From: Dehalococcoidia bacterium
Lineage (GTDB): Bacteria; Chloroflexota; Dehalococcoidia; GIF9; AB-539-J10
Length of the DNA stretch: 23,264 nucleotides
NCBI GenBank assembly: GCA_003562555.1
Contig: PWUO01000265.1
Location: 1 to 23,264, forward strand
Reading direction: 5' to 3'
Positions 14,891-22,802 of the stretch are shown here, in pieces. A program made the translations under genes and the position numbers. Positions within the stretch are counted from its first letter, which is position 1. Every line of letters starts with the position of its first letter. The notes below the pieces were generated by a model. That model was not told where the DNA came from. It saw nothing but the letters and a program-made list of their open reading frames with translations, and made no database searches.

Positions 14891-15715
14891 TCACGTTCCA
14901 AACAACTCGAACACTCCCGCCATCCGCAAACCCACGTAGATCATGAGCACCACGAACAGCAACCTGAGTTTGCGCCCGTCGATGGCGTGAGCCGTTCGAG
15001 CCCCGACCTGTGCCATCGGGATGCTGAGGACTACGAGGGCGAGGAATACCGCGAGGTTGACGTAGCCGATGCTGTACGGCAACCGTCCCGGTACACCAAG
15101 GCCATGCACAATGTAGCCGATAATTCCTCCAGGGGCGGTGAAGATGATTGCTGCGCTCGATGTGGCGACCGCGCGCAGCATTGGAAAGCGGAACAGCAGG
15201 ACGAGGGCGGGAACCATCAACGCACCCCCGCCCAAACCGGTGAGCCCCGCGATAACCCCCATGACAAGCCCGAGGGCCACAAGGGGAAGCGTACGGGGTG
15301 ACAGCGTCCAGTCAGCGATCACCCCTTCAGTCCGTATGCCCACGAGCATCCTCGCCGCAATGACGATGATGAACCCCCCGAAGCCGATCTTCAGCGCCTC
15401 CACAGGAAGATACGCGGCAAGGGTGGATCCTCCCAGTGCACCTATCGCGCCGCAGCCTCCAAGGATGAAGGCGACACGCCAGACAACAGCGCCGTTCTTG
15501 TGATGACGCCACGTGCTGCTGAGAACAGTAGGTACGATAACAAGAAGGCTGGTGCCGAACGCCGTGCGAAGGGCAATGTCTTCCGTCACTCCTGATCCGG
15601 TGAGGACCCAGTACATGACCGGGACCATTATGAAACCGCCCCCAACGCCAAGCAGGGCGGCCACGAAGCCAACAACCGCTCCCACAATGACCAGGACAGG
15701 GAGCAGGTCAAGCAC
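14891..15715 (-). CDS. TSUP (TauE/SafE) family sulfite/sulfonate-type exporter
   Basis: A 274-residue membrane protein with about eight helices in two repeats. The two glycine-rich repeat motifs, GVGGGFIMVPVM near the N-terminus and GLGGGALMVPAL in the second half, are the signature of the TauE/SafE (TSUP) family. This family moves sulfite, sulfonates or other small sulfur or carbon anions. The substrate cannot be told from sequence. The start is GTG at 15715 with GAGG about 8 nt upstream. It lies 66 nt after the FmdB-type gene on the same strand and may be co-transcribed with it. Confidence 0.9.
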   Translation of the reverse strand: MLDLLPVLVIVGAVVGFVAALLGVGGGFIMVPVMYWVLTGSGVTEDIALRTAFGTSLLVIVPTVLSSTWRHHKNGAVVWRVAFILGGCGAIGALGGSTLAAYLPVEALKIGFGGFIIVIAARMLVGIRTEGVIADWTLSPRTLPLVALGLVMGVIAGLTGLGGGALMVPALVLLFRFPMLRAVATSSAAIIFTAPGGIIGYIVHGLGVPGRLPYSIGYVNLAVFLALVVLSIPMAQVGARTAHAIDGRKLRLLFVVLMIYVGLRMAGVFELFGT

Positions 15716-15781
15716 CAGAGCGCCTCACAATCGCGACGTCACGGTGCGAACCGCAGACGCGCAGCATCCACATGTGCCGTG

Positions 15782-16009
15782 CTAAATCCCGCACGACGCA
15801 CAGTTCCCCGAACTACACGTTGAGCAACTGCTGCCCCCACCCGAGAAACCGGAGTCTCCTGATCCTGAACAGAAGAAGGAGGAGAACACGCGACGCGGTC
15901 CGCGGGCTCCACACGACGGGCACTCGAGATCGGCGCCATCCTTGCCGAGAGCCTGGCGCACCTCAAGACGCCTGCCGCATTTCTCACATTCATATTCGTA
16001 TAACGGCAT
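15782..16009 (-). CDS. FmdB-family zinc-ribbon protein
   Basis: A 75-residue protein starting MPLYEYEC, the classic N-terminus of the FmdB/CxxC-CxxC regulatory-type zinc ribbon. C8/C11 and C30/C33 would bind one zinc. The C-terminal tail is rich in Ser, Gly and Cys (several more cysteines), as is usual in this family. The exact role is unknown; the name derives from a putative regulator of an amidase-formamidase operon. The ATG at 16009 has GGAGG 8 nt upstream; a longer upstream reading is not needed. It has its own predicted promoter. Confidence 0.9.
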   Translation of the reverse strand: MPLYEYECEKCGRRLEVRQALGKDGADLECPSCGARGPRRVFSSFFCSGSGDSGFSGGGSSCSTCSSGNCASCGI

Positions 16010-16108
16010 ACCTGATACCTCCAGCGAGACGGCGGGCGAGCCATCAATCAGCGCGGGAAGTGACGGTACAGATTGACCGGGGCTCCACACCATCCACCGT
16101 TCGTAAGA

Positions 16109-16117
16109 ATTGTAGCA
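16109..16117 (-). promoter_or_regulatory. Extended -10 promoter for the FmdB-type gene and TSUP gene
   Basis: Minus strand: TGC-TACAAT (16117-16109), an extended -10 with a weak -35. It lies in the 174-nt gap between ispF and the FmdB-type gene, which otherwise holds only a short inverted repeat. Confidence 0.5.
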
Positions 16118-16165
16118 CCCTCAACAGAAGAGGATGAATGCCGCACTATCTGCAGGACCGTCGAT

Positions 16166-16183
16166 TCGCTTCGTTCAAAGCGA
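16166..16183 (-). terminator. Possible weak hairpin after ispF
   Basis: Perfect 6-bp repeat TCGCTT/AAGCGA with a six-base loop starts immediately after the ispF stop. It has no T-run, so termination is uncertain. Confidence 0.25.
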
Positions 16184-16651
16184 TCACTCAAGCAGCGCCA
16201 CGGCGATGGCGGCGATGCCTTCGCCACGACCAACGAAACCCATGTGTTCATTGGTCTTCGCCTTCACGGAGACACGCTCCTCGTCCACGCCCAAGGCAGC
16301 AGCCAGAGCTGCGCGCATTCGGGGCACGTGGGGCGCCAGCACGGGTTCCTGAACAACGACGGTGATGTCCACATTACCTATCACCAAGCCGCGATTTGTC
16401 ACCTCGTGCGCGGTCTGTTCAAGCAGCTTCAGACTGCACGCGTCCTGATACCTGATGTCGCCTGCCGGGAACAACGTACCAATGTCCCCCAGCGACGCAG
16501 CCCCGCACAGAGCATCGATCAACGCGTGCGTGGCCGCATCGGCATCGCTCCACCCATCAAGCCCACGCGGGTAATCTATGGATACACCGCCAAGGACAAG
16601 CTGGCGTCCCTCTGCGAAGCAATGACTGTCGTAGCCCAATCCCACTCTCAT
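16184..16651 (-). CDS. ispF: 2-C-methyl-D-erythritol 2,4-cyclodiphosphate synthase
   Basis: A 155-residue enzyme of the MEP isoprenoid pathway. It cyclises 4-diphosphocytidyl-methylerythritol 2-phosphate and releases CMP. The zinc ligands match E. coli numbering: Asp8, His10 and His42. The GAASLGDIGTLFP and VKAKTNEHMGFVGRGEG motifs are intact. At position 34 the usual His of the HSDxD loop is Trp (GWSDAD). The ATG at 16651 overlaps the ispD stop as ATGA. An ATG at 16666 would add five residues but leaves the Shine-Dalgarno too close. It is the last gene of the clpC-radA-ispD-ispF group. Confidence 0.95.
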   Translation of the reverse strand: MRVGLGYDSHCFAEGRQLVLGGVSIDYPRGLDGWSDADAATHALIDALCGAASLGDIGTLFPAGDIRYQDACSLKLLEQTAHEVTNRGLVIGNVDITVVVQEPVLAPHVPRMRAALAAALGVDEERVSVKAKTNEHMGFVGRGEGIAAIAVALLE

Positions 16652-17325
16652 CTTCTTTCCATCCACCTGTTCGCAATCGCCCGCGCGAGGACAAGATCAT
16701 CGGGCGTAGTCACCTTCAGATTCTCATGCGAGCCATCGTACAACCTGACCCTGCAGCCAAGACCCTCCGCAAGCGTCGCATCATCAGTGACGGTGTTGCC
16801 GAAACCGACATGTGCTTCACGCAGAATCTCCGTCCGGAAGATCTGGGGCGTTTGTACCGCGCGCAGGTCATCACGGTCGAGTGTGCGCACCACCATATTG
16901 TCCTTCACCATTTTCACGGTATCCTTGAGTGGCACCGCGGCCACCGCGACACCTGTCTCGCGCGCGCTGCAGAGTCCTCGCTCGATCAGTGCATCGGTAA
17001 GAAACGGCCGATCGCCATCATGCACGATGATCCAATCGACGTCGTTCAGTAGCTTGAGGGCGTTCATGACCGAGTCCTGACGCCTGACCCCACCCTCCAC
17101 CAATCGCGTCTTTCGCCAACCTCTCTCCTGCGCCATCCGCTCCACCAGGTTCGCCGTCTGAGCAGCGACGGAGATCACAACCTCGCCCACCAGCACGCTC
17201 GACTCAAGTGCCTCCACACACCACGCAAGTAGAGGCCTGTCGCACAACGGCACGAACAGCTTGTCGATCCCTGCCATCCGCACACTCTGGCCCGCCGCAG
17301 GCACAATCGCTCCCACTCTCTCCAT
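16648..17325 (-). CDS. ispD: 2-C-methyl-D-erythritol 4-phosphate cytidylyltransferase
   Basis: A 225-residue nucleotidyltransferase of the MEP pathway that makes CDP-methylerythritol from MEP and CTP. The N-terminal CTP-binding loop is PAAGQSVRMAGIDKLF, followed by VHDGDRPF, TPQIFR, TDDATLAE and the C-terminal NLKVTTPDDL. All are standard IspD landmarks. The ATG at 17325 shares its A with the radA TGA; a GTG one codon earlier is the alternative. It is followed directly by ispF, so steps two and four of the pathway are made from one mRNA. Confidence 0.95.
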   Translation of the reverse strand: MERVGAIVPAAGQSVRMAGIDKLFVPLCDRPLLAWCVEALESSVLVGEVVISVAAQTANLVERMAQERGWRKTRLVEGGVRRQDSVMNALKLLNDVDWIIVHDGDRPFLTDALIERGLCSARETGVAVAAVPLKDTVKMVKDNMVVRTLDRDDLRAVQTPQIFRTEILREAHVGFGNTVTDDATLAEGLGCRVRLYDGSHENLKVTTPDDLVLARAIANRWMERR

Positions 17326-18743
17326 CACTCTACCTGCATGTCCGTGCTGAAAGATGCGCCAGAGCGATCAAACGCGAGTGCGACGGCCTGACCGATGCTG
17401 GCTGCCCTCAGAAGTTCAATGCCTGCGGCTCCTTCAGAACCGATCTTCGCCTCGGAAGGGAGGATGCAACCGCCAAAACCCAGCCGGGCAGCCTCACCAA
17501 TCCTTCGCATCGGCTGTGTGACACCTCTGATTTCGCCACCAAGTCCCAGTTCACCGAACACAACCAGTCCACCTTTCAAGGGACGATCCCGTAAGCTGGA
17601 CGCGACGGCGAGCGCGACGCCTAAGTCCGCAGCAGGTTCGGCGACACGGAGCCCCCCGGTCACGTTGACGATCACGTCCTGGTCCGAGAGCTTCAGCCGT
17701 GCCCGCTTCGCCAGTACCGCGGTTATGAGGAACAGACGGTTCAGGTCAAAGCCAGTCGCAACCCGCCGGGGCGGACCAAACCCCGCGGGGGTGGTGAGCG
17801 CCTGAATCTCGACGAGAAGGGGACGGCTGCCCTCCAGGATCGGCACGATGACGGAGCCGATAACCTGGTGTCGCTCTCCGCCCGCGAACACCAGAGATGG
17901 ATTATCAACGGGAACGAGCCCGGTCGCTACCATCTCGAACACACCCAGTTCATCAGTAGAGCCGAAGCGGTTCTTCACGCCACGTACCAGGCGATACGCA
18001 CTGTGCCGTTCACCTTCCATATAGAGCACTACATCCACGATGTGCTCAAGGGTTCCAGGCCCGGCGATAGCGCCCTCCTTCGTGACGTGACCTGCTATGA
18101 GTACCGATACCGAGTGCTGCTTCGCGAAACGCATGAGCGCCAGCGTGCACTCACGCACCTGGCTAATGCTGCCGGGCGCCCCAGCGACACCATCCAGGCT
18201 CATGGTCTGAATTGAGTCGACGATCACGAGCGAGGGAGCGATCGAATTCAGGTGATCCAGCACGGCATCAAGGCTCGTCTCCGCCAGCAGGAGGATCCGT
18301 TCACCGGAGACCCCAAGGCGCACCGCCCGGAGGCGCACCTGGTGTGCGGATTCCTCTCCGGACACGTAGACAACCGTTCTCTGGTCGCGCGTAAGATGCT
18401 GACATACCTGCAGGAGAAGAGTGGACTTTCCTATTCCCGGTTCGCCTCCGAGAAGGACAAGTGAACCTGGTACCAGTCCACCTCCGAGAACGCGATCGAA
18501 CTCCGAAATGCCCAGGCTCACCCGTGGGGACGAGTCAAGTGACACTGAAGAGAGTTCTTCGGGCACGGCCCCGGACGCAATCGAAGACGAGGCCCCGGAG
18601 CGACGGTCAGCCACGACTGATTCAAAGCTGTTCCAGCTTTCGCAGGAAGGACAGCGCCCGAGCCACTTGAGGCTCTCGCGGCCGCAGTGCTGACAGACGA
18701 ATATCTGTCTCGGCCTGGATCCGCTACGATTCTCGGGCGTCAC
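17325..18743 (-). CDS. radA: DNA repair protein RadA
   Basis: A 472-residue RecA-related branch-migration helicase that processes recombination intermediates. The N-terminal zinc finger is C17/C20/C31/C34. The ATPase core has Walker A GEPGIGKST at about 100-108, and the RadA-specific KNRFGST motif follows near residue 258. The C-terminal third is Lon-protease-like (GGLRVAEPAADLGVALA, ELGLGGEIRGV). The start is GTG at 18743 with a weak ribosome-binding site, so it is the least certain part. It lies 65 nt after clpC and was probably transcribed from the clpC promoter. Confidence 0.95.
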   Translation of the reverse strand: MTPENRSGSRPRQIFVCQHCGRESLKWLGRCPSCESWNSFESVVADRRSGASSSIASGAVPEELSSVSLDSSPRVSLGISEFDRVLGGGLVPGSLVLLGGEPGIGKSTLLLQVCQHLTRDQRTVVYVSGEESAHQVRLRAVRLGVSGERILLLAETSLDAVLDHLNSIAPSLVIVDSIQTMSLDGVAGAPGSISQVRECTLALMRFAKQHSVSVLIAGHVTKEGAIAGPGTLEHIVDVVLYMEGERHSAYRLVRGVKNRFGSTDELGVFEMVATGLVPVDNPSLVFAGGERHQVIGSVIVPILEGSRPLLVEIQALTTPAGFGPPRRVATGFDLNRLFLITAVLAKRARLKLSDQDVIVNVTGGLRVAEPAADLGVALAVASSLRDRPLKGGLVVFGELGLGGEIRGVTQPMRRIGEAARLGFGGCILPSEAKIGSEGAAGIELLRAASIGQAVALAFDRSGASFSTDMQVE

Positions 18744-18808
18744 ACGCTATCTCATCGCAGAACGGTGGGTGACGGTTCAACGACCCTGGGACTGCCGACG
18801 CAGTATGA

Positions 18809-21289
18809 TCAGTGGGAGATCTCTCCAGAAGGAACGAGCTCCCGTATCTCACCCTGCGCGAGCATCACAAGCCGCTCCTCCCTCACATCGATCTCCACTG
18901 TATCGCCAGAGCGGAACTCTCCGCGTAGTATGGCCTCGGACAGTTGATCCTCGAGCATGCTCTGGATGATGCGGCGTAGCGGTCTTGCCCCGAATACCGG
19001 ATCGTAACCCTTGCTGCCGAGCAGGTCCTTGGCCGCCTCAGAGACCACCAGATGGATGCCCTTTTCGATGAGCGACTTCGATACCTGATCAAGCATGAGG
19101 TCCACGATCTGACGCAGTTCATCCTTGCCCAGTGAATGAAACACGACGGTGGCATCGAGACGATTCAGGAACTCGGGCCGGAACCGGTTCTTCAACTCGG
19201 CCATGACCTTATCCTTCATCTTGTCGTATTCCACCTGTTGCTGCTGAGAACTGTCACTCTGTGTGGAGAAGCCGATGGTCATATCCTTGCGGATGAGCTC
19301 GGCGCCCACGTTGCTCGTCATGATGATTATGGCATTCCTGAAATCGACACGTCTGCCCTTCGCATCGGTCAGATGTCCGTCATCGAAGATCTGCAGCAGA
19401 ATGTTGAACACATCGTAGTGCGCCTTCTCGATCTCGTCCAGCAGTATGCAACTGTACGACTTGCGCCGGACCGCCTCTGTCAACTGGCCGCCATCGTCGT
19501 AGCCAACGTAGCCAGGAGGTGCACCAACGAGACGGGCGACAGTGTGGCGCTCCATGAACTCGGACATGTCGAGACGGATGAGGGTATCCTCACTGCCGAA
19601 CATGAATTCCGATAGCGCCCGGGCGAGCTCCGTCTTACCGACACCGGTAGGCCCGAGGAACATAAAGACGCCGATGGGCCGCCGCGGATCTTTGAGTCCA
19701 GCGCGCGCACGGCGCACCGCCTTCGCGATAGTCGTCACCGCCTCATCCTGACCGATGATGCGGCCATGAAGTGCATCTTCCATCTGGAGCAGGCGAGTGC
19801 TCTCGTCAGAGCTGAGTCGAACGACCGGTATTCCTGTCCACATGCTCACGACCTCGGCAACATCGTCCTCACCGACCTCGGGTCGCTCACTCTCACGCTG
19901 ACACTGCCACTCGTGCTCCATCAGCGCCACTTTGTCCACCAGCTGGAGCTCACGTTCACGCAACTCGCCAGAGTACTCGTACTGCTGCGCGGCGATGGCA
20001 GCTTCCTTCTCGCGTCGTACCGTCTCGAGCGCCTTGCGCGCATCCGTCAGACCCAGCGGAGCGCTGCCGCGCCTTATCCGAACGCGTGAGCTCGCCTCAT
20101 CGACTACATCTATTGCCTTATCAGGCAGGAACCTGTCAGGGATATACCGCGCCGCAAGAGAGGCGGCACTGCGCAGGGCATCATCAGTAATGGTGAGCTG
20201 GTGAAACTCCTCGTAGCGCGACCTCACACCCAACAGTATGTTGAGCGTGTCCTCCACACTCGGCTCCGACACCAGCACGGTCTGGAACCTTCGTTCAAGC
20301 GCGGGGTCCTTCTCCACGTACTTGCGATAATCGTTCAAGGTCGTGGCGCCGATACACTGCAACTGACCACGTGACAGAGCCGGCTTAAGCATGTTGGAGG
20401 CATCCACAGCCCCCTCGGCTGCCCCGGCGCCAACGATTGTGTGCATCTCATCGATGAACAGTACGCAGTTTCCCGCGGCCTTTTCTTCCTCGATGACTTT
20501 CTTCATGCGCTCTTCAAACTCGCCGCGGTACTTCGTACCTGCCACGAGTGCGCCGATATCCAGGGCGACCACCCGCTTGCCCTGCAGTGCCTCGGGCACC
20601 TCTCCATCGACGATACGCTGAGCCAGTCCTTCCACGATGGCTGTCTTGCCCACACCCGGCTCACCAATAAGTGCCGGATTGTTCTTCGTGCGCCTGCTCA
20701 GAATCTGGATGACGCGTTCGATCTCCTGGGTTCGTCCAATGATCGGATCGAGCTTGCCGGCCCTGGCCAGCGCAGTGAGATCAGTACCCAGTTGATCCAG
20801 TGTGGGAGTCTTGCTTGCCGCGCGATTGGTCCGTGCGTGCATCGACTCATGGCGCATCACCTGAGAGACTTCCTCCCGGGCACGTTCGATGGTGATGCCG
20901 AAGTTCTCAAGCACGTTGCAGGCGACGCCTTCCTTGCCACCGAGCAGTCCAAGCAGCAGATGCTCACTGCCTATGTAACTCGAGTTGAGGCGTCTGGCCT
21001 CATCGACCGCAACCTCGATGGCGCGCTTAGCGCGCGGAGCGAGGCTGATATCACCTGCCGTTCGGCGCTCACCCTTACCGACCACGAACTCAACGGCCGC
21101 CCGCACTTTGGCAAGCGGAACGCCCAGATTGGTAAGAACCTTGGCCGCGACGCCCGCCTCTTCGTCGACGATGCCAAGCAATATGTGCTCGGTGTCGATG
21201 TAACCATGGCCGAGGCGCTTCGCCTCTTCCTGAGCTTTCGTCAGGACCTTGCGTGCACCTTCGGAGAACCTTTCAAAACCACTACTCAT
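18809..21289 (-). CDS. clpC: ATP-dependent Clp protease ATP-binding subunit ClpC
   Basis: An 826-residue AAA+ unfoldase that feeds proteins to ClpP. Two Clp-N repeats lie in residues 1-145. D1 has Walker A GEPGVGKT near 210, and a UVR-type coiled segment (EKEAAIAAQQYEYSGELRE) follows, which separates ClpC from ClpB and ClpA. D2 has Walker A GPTGVGKT near 550. A ClpP-docking tripeptide IGF is seen in the D2 loop (DMTIGFST). Length and layout are standard. The ATG at 21289 follows GAAGGA. A good promoter lies upstream. No ctsR, mcsA or mcsB gene precedes it, unlike in Bacillus. Confidence 0.96.
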   Translation of the reverse strand: MSSGFERFSEGARKVLTKAQEEAKRLGHGYIDTEHILLGIVDEEAGVAAKVLTNLGVPLAKVRAAVEFVVGKGERRTAGDISLAPRAKRAIEVAVDEARRLNSSYIGSEHLLLGLLGGKEGVACNVLENFGITIERAREEVSQVMRHESMHARTNRAASKTPTLDQLGTDLTALARAGKLDPIIGRTQEIERVIQILSRRTKNNPALIGEPGVGKTAIVEGLAQRIVDGEVPEALQGKRVVALDIGALVAGTKYRGEFEERMKKVIEEEKAAGNCVLFIDEMHTIVGAGAAEGAVDASNMLKPALSRGQLQCIGATTLNDYRKYVEKDPALERRFQTVLVSEPSVEDTLNILLGVRSRYEEFHQLTITDDALRSAASLAARYIPDRFLPDKAIDVVDEASSRVRIRRGSAPLGLTDARKALETVRREKEAAIAAQQYEYSGELRERELQLVDKVALMEHEWQCQRESERPEVGEDDVAEVVSMWTGIPVVRLSSDESTRLLQMEDALHGRIIGQDEAVTTIAKAVRRARAGLKDPRRPIGVFMFLGPTGVGKTELARALSEFMFGSEDTLIRLDMSEFMERHTVARLVGAPPGYVGYDDGGQLTEAVRRKSYSCILLDEIEKAHYDVFNILLQIFDDGHLTDAKGRRVDFRNAIIIMTSNVGAELIRKDMTIGFSTQSDSSQQQQVEYDKMKDKVMAELKNRFRPEFLNRLDATVVFHSLGKDELRQIVDLMLDQVSKSLIEKGIHLVVSEAAKDLLGSKGYDPVFGARPLRRIIQSMLEDQLSEAILRGEFRSGDTVEIDVREERLVMLAQGEIRELVPSGEISH

Positions 21290-21319
21290 ACGAGTAACCG
21301 TCCTTCGTACTCACGCCGA

Positions 21320-21348
21320 AGTATAGTGTATGCCCCTATGGCAGTCAA
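21320..21348 (-). promoter_or_regulatory. Promoter of clpC
   Basis: Minus strand: -35 TTGACT at 21348-21343, 17-nt spacer, -10 TATACT at 21325-21320. I see no CtsR heptad repeats or CIRCE inverted repeat around it. Confidence 0.75.
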
Positions 21349-21361
21349 ACACTTGGGGCCA

Positions 21362-21391
21362 TTGATGAACGTAGGAATGTCGTTGTACAAT
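21362..21391 (+). promoter_or_regulatory. Promoter of rsmD-coaD-ferredoxin
   Basis: Plus strand: -35 TTGATG at 21362-21367, 18-nt spacer, -10 TACAAT at 21386-21391. The predicted start is about 20 nt before the rsmD ATG. It is divergent from, and close to, the clpC promoter. Confidence 0.6.
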
Positions 21392-21415
21392 CGTGCGCGG
21401 CAAGCGGGACCTACA

Positions 21416-21967
21416 ATGCGAGTAGAGGGAGGAAGTGCGCGAGGCATTGAACTGAAGGCCCCACCGGGCAGACGAGTGAGGCCCACCACCAGTCTCACGA
21501 GGCAGGCTGTCTTCTCGATGATCGACAGCGCAGATTGCAGCTACGATGTTGTGCTCGATCTCTTCGCCGGAAGCGGCGCCCTGGGAATAGAGGCACTCAG
21601 CAGAGGAGCCACCCGTGTCGACTTTGTGGACAACAGTCGTGAGTGCTGCGCCATCATACGACAGAACCTTCAGAAGACGGGCTTCACCGACCGCGCGTCA
21701 GTGCACTGCATCTCAGCCATGAAGGCCATTGATACAATGGAGGGGAGTTATGATCTGGTCATGCTTGACCCTCCGTACGATGATGCCAGCACTGGAGGCA
21801 TCCTCTCATCCCTCTGCGAGCGCACACTGGTATCCGGAGAGGGTCTGATCGTCGTGAGCCACGGTGACCGCCATCCGATTGCGCAGAGGTACGGCCCGTT
21901 CATCACGTGGAAGGAGCGCCGTTACGGCGACACCCATATACGCATATTCCGCAGAGAGGAGCAGTAA
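21416..21967 (+). CDS. rsmD: 16S rRNA (guanine(966)-N(2))-methyltransferase RsmD
   Basis: A 183-residue SAM-dependent methyltransferase that modifies G966 of 16S rRNA in the 30S subunit. Marks are the N-terminal GGSARGIELKAP and RPTTSLTRQAVFSM, the SAM-binding DLFAGSGALGIEALSRGA, and the catalytic motif DPPYDD. The start at 21416 (MRVEGGSARG) is the family start. The frame stays open upstream to 20441, but only as an antisense shadow of clpC. It ends 1 nt before coaD; the pair rsmD-coaD is common in bacteria. Confidence 0.94.
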   Translation: MRVEGGSARGIELKAPPGRRVRPTTSLTRQAVFSMIDSADCSYDVVLDLFAGSGALGIEALSRGATRVDFVDNSRECCAIIRQNLQKTGFTDRASVHCISAMKAIDTMEGSYDLVMLDPPYDDASTGGILSSLCERTLVSGEGLIVVSHGDRHPIAQRYGPFITWKERRYGDTHIRIFRREEQ

Positions 21968-21968
21968 G

Positions 21969-22508
21969 ATGACCATCGCCGTATATCCCGGGTCGTTCGA
22001 TCCCATCACAGACGGTCACATCGATATCGTGAAGCGAGCCTCCGCGCTGTTCGACACACTCGTCGTGGCCGTGTACGACCGGCCGGAGAAGAACCTCCTG
22101 TTCAGCGTTGAGGAACGCATTGCGCTCGCTCAAACGTCAGCCGAAGACATCCCCAACGTATCAGTCCAGGCGTTCTCGGGACTGGTTGTGGATTTCATCC
22201 ACCACATGAAGGCCGATGTAATGATCCGAGGACTGCGGGCCAACTCCGATTTCGAGCGAGAGTTTGAAATGGCGCTGATGAACCACAAGCTGGCGCCTGA
22301 TATCGAGCTCGTATGCCTTATGACAAGTCCGAAGTACCAGTTCATAAGCTCCAGCGTCATAAAGGAGGTCGCCAGGCTGGGTGGCTGCCTCGAAGGCATG
22401 GTGCCCGACCACGTGGCCGAAGCCCTGACGCAGAAGTACGCGGACTACATCCGCGAGGTTGAAAAACGCACAGGTGGCCAGTACAATAGCCCCAATACGC
22501 GTACCTGA
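21969..22508 (+). CDS. coaD: Phosphopantetheine adenylyltransferase
   Basis: A 179-residue nucleotidyltransferase that adenylates 4'-phosphopantetheine to dephospho-CoA, the fourth step in CoA synthesis. Motifs are PGSFDPITDGHIDI (T/HxGH), MIRGLRANSDFEREFEMALMN, and FISSSVIKEVA (ISSxxxK/R). It is a little longer than E. coli CoaD (159) because of a polar tail. The ATG at 21969 follows the rsmD stop directly, with GAGGAG upstream. The frame opens further upstream only as a shadow of rsmD. Confidence 0.95.
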   Translation: MTIAVYPGSFDPITDGHIDIVKRASALFDTLVVAVYDRPEKNLLFSVEERIALAQTSAEDIPNVSVQAFSGLVVDFIHHMKADVMIRGLRANSDFEREFEMALMNHKLAPDIELVCLMTSPKYQFISSSVIKEVARLGGCLEGMVPDHVAEALTQKYADYIREVEKRTGGQYNSPNTRT

Positions 22509-22525
22509 GGAGGTAATGCATCACC

Positions 22526-22798
22526 ATGGCTTACAAGATCACTGAAGACTGCATCAGTTGCGGCGCATGCGAATCCGAATGCAAGAACTTCGCCATCAGC
22601 GAAGGCGATGCGGCGTACGTCATCGACGCCGACAAGTGCACTGAGTGTGTAGGCTGGTTCGAAGGCCCCCGGTGCGCCGAAGTGTGCCCGGTTGGAGCTC
22701 CCATACCTGACCCCGATAACTCGGAGACCAAGGAACAACTGCTGGAGAAGTTCAAGAAATTGAACCCCGGTCAGGATCCAGTCGAAGGCACCTACTAG
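22526..22798 (+). CDS. YfhL-like two-cluster 4Fe-4S ferredoxin
   Basis: A 90-residue ferredoxin with two [4Fe-4S] motifs. The first is C9/C12/C15/C19. The second is C38/C41, an eight-residue insertion, then C50/C54, the spacing of YfhL/chromatium-type ferredoxins. It ends in an acidic tail. It is a soluble low-potential electron carrier, but its partners cannot be identified. The ATG at 22526 has GAGGAGG upstream. It lies 17 nt after coaD and probably shares its transcript. It converges with proC, with 4 nt between the genes. Confidence 0.93.
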   Translation: MAYKITEDCISCGACESECKNFAISEGDAAYVIDADKCTECVGWFEGPRCAEVCPVGAPIPDPDNSETKEQLLEKFKKLNPGQDPVEGTY

Positions 22799-22802
22799 AC
22801 AG

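Noticed and set aside
16073..17080. A 335-codon plus-strand frame opposite ispF/ispD
   Set aside because: The opposite strand encodes two intact, unmistakable enzymes; this frame has no domain-like features.
20441..21415. Upstream extension of the rsmD frame (325 extra codons)
   Set aside because: The extension is antisense to clpC, and the RsmD family starts at the ATG at 21416, which follows a good promoter.
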